Source: Cyrtodaria siliqua
Taxonomy: Eukaryota > Mollusca > Bivalvia > Adapedonta > Hiatellidae
Reading direction: 5' to 3'
Assembly (NCBI GenBank): GCA_037043455.1
Contig: JAWPHD010004352.1
Coordinates: forward strand, 1-64,000
DNA: 64,000 nucleotides
In this document: piece by piece, positions 1 through 12,800 of the stretch
How positions within the stretch are numbered: the stretch's first letter is position 1
Layout: the number at the start of each line of letters is the position of its first letter
Notes under the pieces: generated by a model
Seen by the model: only the letters and a program-made list of their open reading frames with translations
The model's database searches: none
What the model was told of the DNA's origin: nothing
Program-made: the position numbers and the translations under genes

Positions 1-130
1 CTCCTTCCGCTTGTGGGCCCAGCGCTCTACCACTGGGCTTTAGAGTTGCATATGTCCAATATCTCTGATATTCGTTTTGGCAGAGTTAAGCCCCTACTGC
101 AACTTAACCTAGCACATAACTTGTTATGAA
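1..130 (-). repeat. tRNA-like SINE fragment joined to dispersed repeat
   Basis: The reverse complement of 1-45 contains agtggtagagcgctgggcc, like a tRNA A-box region. Bases 50-130 (ccaatatctctgat, ggcagagttaagcccc) recur at 63380-63460 and near 33140. Confidence 0.4.
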
Positions 131-302
131 AGAAAACGACAGCATGGATTGTTTTTGTATTTGCTGTGTAGTTATCTATTGATTTGTAGTTCAAAGGTCA
201 AGGTCACTATGACCTTTTTATGAAAAATGATTTCTTCTGATTTAATAGAGAATGGCTGGATGCATTGATTTTAATATCTCTTTGATATGATAATATTTAT
301 AG

Positions 303-409
303 ATGACCCCTACCACTACAACTGGGCCCTGGAAGCCCATCCTGAAGGAGAGGGAGCTGAGTTTGGGGCCATGGATGGTAAAAACACAGACACCCTGAAG
401 TTGACACAT
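303..409 (+). CDS. KIAA0319L: KIAA0319L visible exon 1 (PKD domain, central strands)
   Basis: Acceptor AG at 301-302 and donor gtaagt at 410. The exon starts with two bases of a split codon and ends in phase 0. It reads DDPYHYNWALEAHPEGEG and ends GKNTDTLKLTH, matching the W-containing strand and the following strand of the first PKD-type domain of the family. It is the first exon in the window; its upstream partner is outside. Confidence 0.85.
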
Positions 410-2894
410 GTAAGTTTTGTCAATATACATCTGCATGTACTTCTATTTATTGCAGAACAGTCAACATTTTCATGGTCAACATTTTCATGGTCAACATTTT
501 GATTACAATTTAAGAAAGCCCAAGTGTTACATCTCATGTGGGAGAGATGACAGGTATGTTAGCAAATGGTGCATATACTGAGGCCTAAATTAAAATATTG
601 TTTGTTTGCAGTTTGCGACCGACCCACGGCAAATCCGCCGACCCAAACAATTTTTTTAATATTTTTTTTTTTTTTTTTTTTTTTTAATATTTTTTTTTTA
701 AATTCTTTTTTTTTTTTTTTAATTTTTTTTTTTCAAGTTTTTTTGTTTCTTTTTTCTTGCATGTTCTGTTAATATTTAACTAAACCCTTTTTAAAAAAAA
801 AGACTCTATGTTTGCATGCCGTCGATGGGCATGCGTTAATAATAAAAATGTTTAAAAAAAAAAAAAATCCCTACCTACCGACCCACCCCTAAAAGCCATG
901 GGTCGGAAACTGCAAACAAACAATTTTTTAATTGGTGGCCTGATAGTTATGACTATTGGAATCACTACGCTGTTATATTTTCCGTCATATCTTCTATATA
1001 TTTTTACAGCTGATAGCAGGCCTATATACCTTCCGTGTGCAAGTGACGGGAACCAAGAAGTTTGGAGAGGCTTCCATCAACATCACGGTGAAGCCACGTA
1101 AGTCTTGATTGATACCTATTTGAAGATATTACTTGTAGAAATGCATTAGTACAGTACCAGTAGCTGAATTAAGAATAACATTAGAATCGGCACCTTACAT
1201 GGTGAATATCGTATACACCCATTTAAATGCCCTCGGGGACAATGTATTTTACAAAAGAGTGTTTATATGAGGCCATTTTCACAAGATTAGTAATTTGGAA
1301 TAAAGGAAATGGAATAATTTGGAATAAAGGAAATGGAATAATTTCTATAAAGGAAATGTAAAAAATGCTACTTATATTAAGGATCCTCTGCATTAAAAAA
1401 CGACATATTACACTTCTAAAATGTTTAAATTTATTGTGAGATTTTATTAACAGTAACTCCTAATATAGTACTGGTGAGTTAGTGTTCTTTAGAAAATAAA
1501 GGGGTGGGAAGTTGGTTAGAGGGGTGGGGAGAGGGTGGGGGTAGGGTGGAGCATTTAAATGGTGGGGATGTGGTATTTTGTTATTATCCTGTACTTGAGG
1601 CTATTCCATTAAAAATCTCAAGTGTGGGACTATGGGTTGGTTTAGGAACAACCATCAATTTTTTGTGTATCACCTGCAGAATTTTAATTATTTGTGAGGT
1701 ACCAATAATAGATCATGATTCCCTTAAAGGGACAATGTCCGTAACTTTTAGCCTATACAAAATAATTATGCTGACAAATATAACACACCAACCATAATTG
1801 AATATTTACTAAATAAAACCAAGATTGTTTTACGGAATTCAATAGCGGTACCAAAAAAAGAATAATCTTTTATTGGGATTGAACTGGTAACCTGCACTAA
1901 AATTACACTCTTATGTAATAATTGTGGAGCATCGCTACCGACTGAGCTAACTTTTTTTTCAAACTCACGAATGTATTACTACAGGCTTATCTGGGTCTAT
2001 GCTAATGTTTTCATGTAGACATTTCATTGAATAAAAATTAGACAGTTATTTGGCTATGCTCAATATCTGCTAACTTACGGACAGTACTAGTGTCCCTTTA
2101 ACACCTCCAACCACCAAAATATAAATTAATAATTATTGGTTGCCATTCACCGGAAGTCTTGTGTAAGTTTTACATGAACACCTATATCGTAAGCTTCAGG
2201 AAAGTTCATGGAAAACGAATGAAGTTGATATAATATATATAGCAGCAACCTGGGTGTTCTTTCAACATTTTGTTAAAGTATTTATAGAGTGGTAAAGGGG
2301 AAACTACTGCTCAAAATATGCTAAGGATCACTTTTTTGCTGTCTAAATTGCTTGCTGAATTAAATAGCATTATTTCTATTTTACATGAAATTATTTAGGG
2401 CAGTGTATGGTCATGTGATCTCATGACTTGATTCAGACTGTGTAATTGTTGAAGTATCAATGAAATTAATATCGTTATTGTGAATTAATTTCTAATAAAA
2501 TTATATGGAAAATAAAAGTGATCCTTAGCAAATTTTGAGTAGTATATATAAAGAAACAAGGTAAAATAAGGTTCCATAATGAGCTCTTGACATTTTGAAT
2601 TAAATTTACTGCATGCAGATGGTGTTTCAGAGTTATAGAGTTGCACCAAAGTTTTCTTGCATACAGCATAATTAGTTCAAACATATTAATTTGGGGTTGT
2701 GTGTACAGTTTAATTTTATTCAGTTGATTTGTCCTCTAAGTTGTAACGCTTCTGAGCACTTTGTCTGTTTCAGTTTATGTGCTAATAAGCATATTCTGCC
2801 TTTAAGTGTGGTTTTAAAAATTTGCTGTCATCAAGTTAGAATAGTATGATCTTCAAGGGCATCATTGTCTCTAGCTTCTTTTAATGGGTCTATA

Positions 2895-2928
<34 letters not shown>

Positions 2929-3801
2929 TTGTAACATTTATAGACTGAATATATGATTGCAAGTTTACCTTTGATTATGTGTTGGAGGGACTGTCAGCCT
3001 TAAAATTACACACAGATATAACTGTGATAAATACCTCAACATTGCCACGTCACATGAGACTACGCACTTGTAGATTATATAAACCTATTTTATTTTTCAG
3101 CTGCCAGAAAAAACCAGCCCCCAGTGGCGATAATCACACCCACCAAACTGGAGGTCAAACTGCCCAACTCGGCTATACTGGATGGATCAGGTATATTCCC
3201 CTTTTTAGCTCGTCTGTTTTTGAAAAAACTAGATGAGTTAGTGTCATGACTTGATCGGCGTCTGCATCATTGTCATCTTAGAATTTTGGTTAAGTTTTAC
3301 GTTAAGGTCCACTTTTTTCAGTAACTATTACAGCTACAGCTTTGAAACTTTGCATAGTTGTACTACATCATAACATCACACAGCAAATCAAGTTTCATAA
3401 CTTTTTTTTTTTGCATTATGTGACAGTTGTGCCCCTTTTTGAACTTAGAATTGTTATTAAGGTCCACGAACAGACGAGCGTCAGGCACCCGCAGGCGGTG
3501 CTCTTGTTATAATGGATGGTGATCCCACTTGCTACTGTTGTAATACTTTTACACACCTCCGTGGTCAAGTGGTCTACCTGTTAACATGTTTTGCAGCACA
3601 TAACTACATATCTATAACACGCACGTTTTCAAGTCCTACTAGCTTCTTTATTAATAAGCATTAGTTAATGATGTTGGCAATGATGATGATTGCTGACTGA
3701 TAGTTATATTGATGATGTTGAAAATGATGGTGGTGGTGGTGGTGATGATTAATACTACTGATGGTATATATTGATGATGATGTTGAAAGTGATGGTGGTG
3801 G

Positions 3802-3851
<50 letters not shown>

Positions 3852-6800
3852 GCTTACTGATAATTATATTGATGATGATGTTGAAAATGATGGTGGTGGT
3901 GGTGGTGGTGGTTATAATGATGATGGTGTTGAAATTGGTGGTGATGATGATGATGATGATGATGATAATCTGTATCTGCAACTATAAATGATGATAATTG
4001 TGATGATTTCATTTATTGCCAGACAGTACCGATGATGACAAGATAGTGAGTTACAACTGGGAGGTGGTCAGTGGTCCACTCCTGGAGAAGATCATCACCA
4101 GTGATTCTGCCATACTCAAGCTGACAGACCTGGCCCCCGGCAACTATACACTCAAGTAAGTCATCACCAGTGATTCTGCCATACTCAAGCTGACAGACCT
4201 GGCCCCCGGCAACTATACACTCAAGTAAGTCATCACCAGTGATTCTGCCATACTCAAGCTGACAGACCTGGCCCCCGGCAACTATACACTCAAGTAAGTC
4301 ATCATCAGTGATTCTGCCATACTCAAGCTGACAGACCTGGCCCCCAGCAACTATACACTCAAGTAAGTCATCACCAGTGATTCTGCCATACTCAAGCTGA
4401 CAGACCTGGCCCCCGGCAACTATACACTCAAGTAAGTCATCACCAGTGATTCTGCCATACTCAAGCTGACAGAACTGGCCCCCGGCAACTATACACTCAA
4501 GTAAGTCATCACCAGTGATTCTGCCATACTCAAGCTGACAGACCTGGCCCCCGGCAACTATACACTCAAGTAAGTCATCACCAGTGATTCTGCCAAACTC
4601 AAGCTGACAGACCTGGCCCCCGGCAACTATACACTCAAGTAAGTCATCACCAGTGATTCTGCAGCTGAAAGACCTGGCCCCCGGCAACTATACACTCAAG
4701 TAAGTCATCACCAGTGATTCTGCCATACTCAAGCTGACAGACCTGGCCCCCGGCAACTATACTCTCATGTAAGTCATCACCAGTGATTCTGCCATACTCA
4801 AGCTGACAGACCTGGCCCCCGGCAACTATACTCTCATGTAAGTCATCACCAGTGATTCTGCCATACTCAAGCTGACAGACCTTGCCCCCGGCAACTATAC
4901 ACTCAAGTAAGTCATCACCAGTGATTCTGCCATACTCAAGCTGACAGACCTGGCCCCCGGCAACTATACACTCAAGTAAGTCATCACCAGTGATTCTGCA
5001 GCTGAAAGACCTGGCCCCCGGCAACTATACACTCAAGTAATTCATCACCAGTGATTCTGCCATACTCAAGCTGACAGACCTGGCCCCCGGCAACTATACT
5101 CTCATGTAAGTCATCACCAGTGATTCTGCCATACTCAAGCTGACAGACCTGGCCCCCGGCAACTATACTCTCATGTAAGTCATCACCAGTGATTCTGCCA
5201 TACTCAAGCTGACAGACCTGGCCCCCGGCAACTATACACTCAAGTAAGTCATCATCAGTGATTCTGCCATACTCAAGCTGACAGACCTGGCCCCCGGCAA
5301 CTATACACTCAAGTAAGTCATCACCAGTGATTCTGCCATACTCAAGCTGACAGACCTGGCCCCCGGCAACTATACACTCAAGTAAGTCATCACCAGTGAT
5401 TCTGCCAAACTCAAGCTGACAGACCTGGCCCCCGGCAACTATACACTCAAGTAAGTCATCATTAGTGATTCTGCAGCTGAAAGACCTGGCCCCCGGCAAC
5501 TATACGCTCAAGTAAGTCATCACCAGTGATTCTGCCATACTCAAGCTGACAGACCTGGCCCCCGGCAACTATACTCTCATGTAAGTCATCACCAGTGATT
5601 CTGCCATACTCAAGCTGACAGACCTGGCCCCCGGCAACTATACTCTCATGTAAGTCATCACCAGTGATTCTGCCATACTCAAGCTGACAGACCTGGCCCC
5701 CGGCAACTATACACTCAAGTAAGTCATCACCAGTGATTCTGCCATACTCAAGCTGACAGACCTGGCCCCCGGCAACTATACACTCAAGTAAGTCATCACC
5801 AGTGATTCTGCCATACTCAAGCTGACAGACCTGGCCCCCGGCAACTATACACTCAAGTAAGTCATCACCAGTGATTCTGCCATACTCAGGCTGACAGACC
5901 TGGCCCCCGGCAACTATACACTCATGTAAGTCATCACCAGTGATTCTGCCATACTCAAGCTGACAGACCTGGCCCCCGGCAACTATACTCTCATGTAAGT
6001 CATCACCAGTGATTCTGCCATACTCAAGCTGACAGACCTGGCCCCCGGCAACTATACTCTCATGTTAGTCATCACCAGTGATTCTGCCATACTCAAGCTG
6101 ACAGACCTGGCCCCCGGCCACTATACACTCAAATAAGTCATTCTGTGTGTAGAAAAAATTACAGTGAATTTTTATTCTGTTTTCAAATATAAAGTAAATA
6201 AAGTGGATATGTTGTCATATTATTAGAATGTCTGTTTTAATTATGAATAAAAGTATATATTTACAAAGTGAAGTGTGGGATATATTGGAATCACGTTGTC
6301 AGTAAAATCCAGTCACGTAACATATTTTTGTCCCGTCACATCGCGTCACCTCACGTCGCATCATACGTTTGTCACGCATCCCGTAACACATTTTTGTCCC
6401 GTCACATCGCGTCACCTCGCGTCACCTCACGTCGCATCATACGTTTGTCACGCATCCCGTAACACATTTTTGTCCCGTCACATCGCGTCACCTCACGTCG
6501 CATCATACGTTTGTCACGCATCCCGTAACACATTTTTGTCCCGTCACATCGCGTCACCTCATGTCGCATCATACGTTTGTCATGCATCCCGTAACACATT
6601 TTTATTACGAGCATATCTCAAACAGTTTTGAATGGGTTGTTCTCAAACTTCATATACTCAAAACAACTGATGACCTTATATCCTTCTTCATCACTCATTG
6701 TTTATTGCCAAATTTATTACATAATTAGGGCCTTTTGTTTGACTTAGAAATTAAACAGAGGTATTCATCACCTTCAGAGATCTAGTTTTCTACGGAATGA

Positions 6801-9800
6801 CTTGGAATGAGAGTATTATGCAATATGTATATATAATTGTGTAAAGTGTGAGGTAGGATAGTTTCATGACCCACAACACACTCATTGATGGGGATAATAA
6901 ATGGTTTTACCATTAAAAAAACATTATCTTGATGATAGAGATTAGCAAACTGCCAATAATCTGATTGCAGTGCATCCCTCAAGTACTTACATAGACGCCA
7001 CTGCTTTATAATTCCCCACCTTTGGAGCTGCAAAATGTTGCCTGATTCTGAAATGGGAAATGTTGACAACTATATGGCTATGTACCATAGTGTAGAATTC
7101 AGCTGCACAAATTACAACACGTGCATGTGTCTTCCTAAGGTTCTTAATCCTAATGTCTGTTAGGGTACATTATAATCACATGTGGCTTTTAGAAAATTAA
7201 TTTGTGTTTGAATGTTCAATGTTATTTTATTTATTTCACAGACTGACTGTCACTGACTCAGACGGCTCCATCAACTCTACAACTGCCAATGTCACAGCCA
7301 TCAAAGGTAGGTGAACAAAAAGATAGTAATAACATTATGAATTTAAAGGTAATAGTGCACTTTTTTCAAACAACATTCATTTAAAAGGGCTCTGAAAAAC
7401 TCGAAAAAAGGTGAAATAATTATTAAAATAACACGAAAAATAAAGGAGATATGAGCTATTAAAAATTTGCAAAGAAAATAAATGGAATGATGACGTCATC
7501 ATGTCTTTTTATCATATAAGGCATATTGACTCAATATCTTTTAAAGCAGAGAAAATCGCTGCAAATTGATTAAATATAAAGATACAAATGTAAAATGTAT
7601 ACATTTTATGCTGATTTTTTATTTGCAGTGATTTTTCTTTGCTTTAAAAGATATTTTATTAAAATATATAATTTTTTATTATTTCAATTTAGAGACTGAT
7701 TATCCACCAAAAGCCAATGCTGGATCGGATGTGGTGATCCACCTACCACTGAACTCTGTCATACTGAATGGAAACCTGAGTACCGATGATAAGGCAATAG
7801 TCGGCTACGAGTGGATCAAGGCTTCAGGCGACAAACTGGCCGCAGATATGCAGGTATTTGTAATACACAGGTGTTGGGATGCATATCTGGTTTGTATTCC
7901 GGTGAACCCGGTGTGAGAGATTTTCCTGCTGTGTGAGTGGGTGTTGTAGAGATCCGGGTATTTGTTTGGATACACCTTCTGTGAACCAGGAGGTATGTGA
8001 GAGTATTTGGCTGCAGTACGCATTGCAGTGTCTGTATTGGTATAGGCAGAACCATACATTTATTTAGAGGTTACCTGTATTAAGAGTCCACTTTTTAAAA
8101 CTAGTTTAAACTCACCGCTCAGTTATAATGGTGTAAAGGTCATTCCCAATACTTTTACTTGCAATTTTAGCCGAATATAAAGAGACCATCAGAAAAATGA
8201 TGGTTAAAAAACAACAACCACCCTCCTAGGTGTCAGTGGACCAACATTTAACTGTTATACTATTTACCATTTTATTATCCTTCTTCATTTAGTGTCTCAG
8301 TGGCCGAGTGGTTAACGACTTTGTGTTGTAAACCTTCTCGCCTGTCACCGCTGCGGGTTCGAATCCCACTGGGAGCTCGACTTGTAAATGAGGAAGTGTC
8401 TATTCTTACGGATGGAGGGAGGCGCACATTACTGATTCTACTCAGGAAAAGTGGGTGGTCTGTCTCCACCACAAAAGAAAATCGACCGTCATATATATAT
8501 AACCTTACATGTGTTGAAAATGACGTAAAACACCATAAAAACATATCCTTCTTCATTTAAAGAAACGTGACAATAACACTGGTTACTCAATCTACTATAT
8601 AATATACATATATTGCAGGGTGCAAGGTCGTCAGAACTGCAACTGTCCAACTTGGAAGTGGGGGATTATACATTCACGCTGAAAGTGACTGACTCCGGAG
8701 ATCAAGTGTCAACCGCAGATGTTCATGTTTATGTCAAACCTGGTAAGATTCATGGTAAAACTCTCTCAGAAGACCACTGTAGCACCTCATAAGATTTTAT
8801 CCTCAAAAAGCATGTCTGCGAGCAACAGTATGGTTGATTTTATAGCCATTATATACACAGAAAAAAGTGGAGAGTAGAGGTAAAAGCCATATAATCCAGA
8901 CAGTGTTGCCATAGCGATGAATATAACATAATAGAAACCATATAATCCAGACAGTGTTACCATAGCGATGAATATAACATAATAGAAACCATATAATCCA
9001 GACAGTGTTACCATAGCGATGAATATAACGTAATAGAAACCATATAATCCAGACAGTGTTACCATAGCGATGAATATACGTAATAGAAACCATATAATCC
9101 AGACAGTGTGACCATGGCGATGAATATAACTTAATAGAAACCATATAATCCAGACAGTGTTACCATAGCGATGAATATAATGTAATAGAAACCATATAAT
9201 CCAGACAGTGTTACCATAGCGATGAATATAACGTAATAGAAACCATATAATCCAGACAGTGTGACCATGGCGATGAATATAACGTAATAGAAACCATATA
9301 ATCCAGACAGTGATACCATAGCGATGAATATAACGTAATAGAAAACAATTATCCAGACAGTGATACCATAGCGATGAATATAATGTAATAGAAACCATAT
9401 ATTAATCCAGACAGTTACCATAGCAACAAACGTAGCTATCATATATATATACACTGGAGCACTAACATTCCCTTCCGTTGGTAAAACCAGTTGATCACAT
9501 GTCATCTTGATCCATTTCAGAGCAAAACACCGCTCCAGTAGCCGTTACCCCAGTAACCATAGAAGCATCACTTCCTTTAGACAATATCTTACTGGATGGA
9601 AGTAACAGCACAGACGATCTGAAGATTACTTCATATCTGTGGCAACAAACTGGGTGGGTATATAACACTTTTGGTATCCCATTTTAGTGTGTTTTTTTCT
9701 TATATAAGTGGTACCGAAAAACGGTACCATTCCCAATGGCAAAAAGTATGGGTTTTTTCCCAAATGGAATGAAAAAAATCCCGATCAAATTTTTATTTTT

Positions 9801-12800
9801 TTGGTTGTAATTCGAGTGAAAACTTTATTTAAAGAGAAGAAGTGGGGAACTATATTCTTTTAGGTAAGGGGAATGAAACACTACAAGAGAATGTATACAT
9901 GGTAATGTGTTTGCAATGTATTTAAGCATACAATATTGCTTTTGTTTGATAGTGAAAAATTCCCAAATTGAGGCAGAATGCCGCAAACTTCCCAATTAAA
10001 TGGGTACCATTCCCAAAAGAGTGAAAAAAATCACTGCATTTTCTGATCTAACAGACCGAGATGTCTGGTGTTTTAACCTGGATGAGATCAGCTGAGACCA
10101 GATCTCTAACACTGTGTGATGATGTCATTTTAAACTTAAGGAAGAACTTGCAAAGTCTGTCTGCTAAAATTATGGTTGAAAAACTGCAATCACATCATCA
10201 TTCTTTGTTATAAACAATTAAAAAGTGCCCAATGAAGGCTTCACAATACACATTCAATATATTTGTCTATATTGTACTCTTACCATATCCCTGTAGAACA
10301 GCTAGCTATACAGGGTATCATTTGGCTAGCTCAAAAATCAATCTTACTTGTCTATATTGTACTCGTCCATTTCCCTGTGGACCAGCTATACAGGGTATCA
10401 TTTGGCGATCTCACGAAACAATCTTACTTGTCTATATTGTACTCTTGTTTCCATTTCCCTGTGGACCAGCTATACAGGGTATCATTTGGCTAGCTCAAGA
10501 AACAATCTTACTTGTCTATATTGTACTCTTGTTTCCATTTCCCTGTGGACCAGCTATACAGGGTATCATTTGGCTAGCTCAAGAAACAATCTTACTTGTC
10601 TATATTGTACTCTTGTTTCCATTTCCCTGTGGACCAGCTATACAGGGTATCATTTGGCTAGCTCAAGAAACAGTCTTACTTGTCTATATTGTACTCTTGT
10701 TTCCATTTCCCTGTGGACCAGCTATACAGGGTATCATTTGGCTAGCTCAAGAAACAGTCTTACTTGTCTATATTGTACTCTTGTTTCCATTTCCCTGTAC
10801 ACCAACTATACAGGGTATCATTTGGCTAGCCCAAGAAACACTCTTACTTGTCTATATTGTACTCTTGTTTCCATTTCCCTGTGGACCAGCTATACAGGGT
10901 ATCATTTGGCTAGCTCAAGAAACAATCTTACTTGTCTATATTGTACACTTGTTTCCATTTCCCTGTGGACCAACTGTACAGGGTATCATTTGGCTAGCTC
11001 AAGAAACAATCTTACTTGTCTATATTGTACTCTTGTTTCCATTTCCCTGTGGACCAACTGTACAGGGTATCATTTGGCTAGCTCAAGAAACAATCTTACT
11101 TGTCTATATTGTACTTAAGAAATAAAATATTTCCAACGGGTTTATATTGTTTATACTTGGAAGTTCATCGATACCAAGGGCCGCAGACCCGCAGTTTAGG
11201 TGTGTTTCAAGTCCCAAACACCATGTTTTGATCTCACACAATATAAACTAGCTGCAGATAATTTATTTGTTATCTGGCATGAATTTTTATTGTATTTAAT
11301 ACACATTTTCGAGAGATTGATCAAAATACAAATTTTCACAATTTACATTTTATGCCCATCTCTCTTCATCAAACGAGAAAAATATGCAGCTTCAACCTAT
11401 TTAAGTGTGTTGGAATGCAGCATCGCTTAAAAAAACGCATTCCATTGCATTGTTGTTTTGCATCTGACGTTTAAAATGACGTCTCAACGGTTAGCGTACC
11501 TGACGTCAGAGGTATTGTATACACATACATAACTTCTCCAATAACCAATCAGCATTGAGTATTTCAAGAAACCATGTTAGATTCTAGTTTCCATGTCCAA
11601 GAGGACTACCTATTGTCAAACATATTGCCTGACATTGAACTCTTTTGTAACCATTGTATCCATTTTTATCTCTACTGGTCAAAGGCCAGACAAGCTTATG
11701 GGATCACTTTTCGTCCATCGTCAGTCCGTCTGTCCGTCCGTCCGTCTGTAAGTAATTTTATAGAATCGACATCTTCTCTGAAACCACTTGAAGGATTTTA
11801 ATGAAACTTCATAACAATGTTACTTGTGATGGCCTCTCTCAGATTTGTGTTTTTCGTGGCCGCCAGTCATTCAAGATGGCCGCCATCACTAAAATTAGGT
11901 CAAATTTAAGAAATTTTAAGAAAATTCCAAACAACATCTCCAAAACCACTTATTCCATTCCTGTGAAATATCATAAACATGTTCCTTTTGTTGGCCTCTA
12001 TCAAGTTTATGTTTTTCGTTATCGTCGAATAATCAAAATGGCCACCACAGCGACCCAAAGTTTACATAGAGTTATATAGGAAAACGTTAAAAATGACATC
12101 TTCTCTGAAACCGTTTGAAGGATTTTGATGAAACTTAATCACAATGATCTTTGGGTTAGTCCCCATCAGATTTGTGTTTTTGGGGCCTCCAGTCATCCAT
12201 GATGGCCACCATGGCTAAACTAAGGTCACATTTAAGGACATTTATCAAACGACATATTACCACATTCCATTTTAGTTAAATATCATATACATGTTCCTGT
12301 TGTTGGCCTTTATCATGTTTATGTTTTTGAATCACATCATACCAGTAGAGCATCTACAGGCCCACTTGGGCCTCTTGTTTAATGGACCTCATTGCCAAAC
12401 ATTTAACTCTTTGTTTCATTTCCCTGTGGACTCACTAAGGCTGACCAAGACATATTTAAACTCTTGCTTCCTTTTCTTAATGGACCATATTGCCAAACAT
12501 TGAACTATTTTATATTTTATAGTGGGCCAACAGACCTCAAACTCATTGCATTTCAAAAGCGCTGTGGTCTAGTGGTAGAGCGTTGAACCCGGGATCAAAA
12601 GTCATGGGTTCGATCCTCTCCCATGACCATATGTGTTGTGTCCCTGAGCAAGACACTTTTCTGCAGTTGCTTAGTACTGGTTCTACCCGGAAACACATCA
12701 ATAGTGTTTAAAAAATATGTTCAGAGAGCTTTCGCTACAGTCGATGTAAAATAAATATGTTGAAAATAAACTAAACTCATTGCCTGCTATTGAACTCTTG

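Noticed and set aside
3661..3991. Poly-Asp, poly-His and poly-Ser frames
   Set aside because: Translation of a GAT/GGT microsatellite within an intron.
4013..5499. Minus-strand frames of 125-224 codons with a repeated ITGDDLLECIVAGGQ motif
   Set aside because: They are the antisense of the 69-bp donor array; the frame is open only because the period is a multiple of three, and breaks coincide with the 8-base deletions.
4087..6137. CRISPR-like array
   Set aside because: Units are directly adjacent with no unique spacers, and the context is a eukaryotic exon.
8292..8370. Functional tRNA gene
   Set aside because: A- and B-box-like motifs are present but acceptor and anticodon stems do not form, and the conserved tail shared with other copies identifies a SINE.
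8787..9505. Minus-strand frames up to 203 codons with a hydrophobic 17-residue repeat resembling a membrane protein
   Set aside because: Translation of the 51-bp intronic minisatellite; no start context, splice sites or homology.
10232..11125. Plus-strand frames of 297 and 256 codons
   Set aside because: Both are shifted readings of the 84-bp array; two long overlapping frames in the same array indicate repeat periodicity and not coding.
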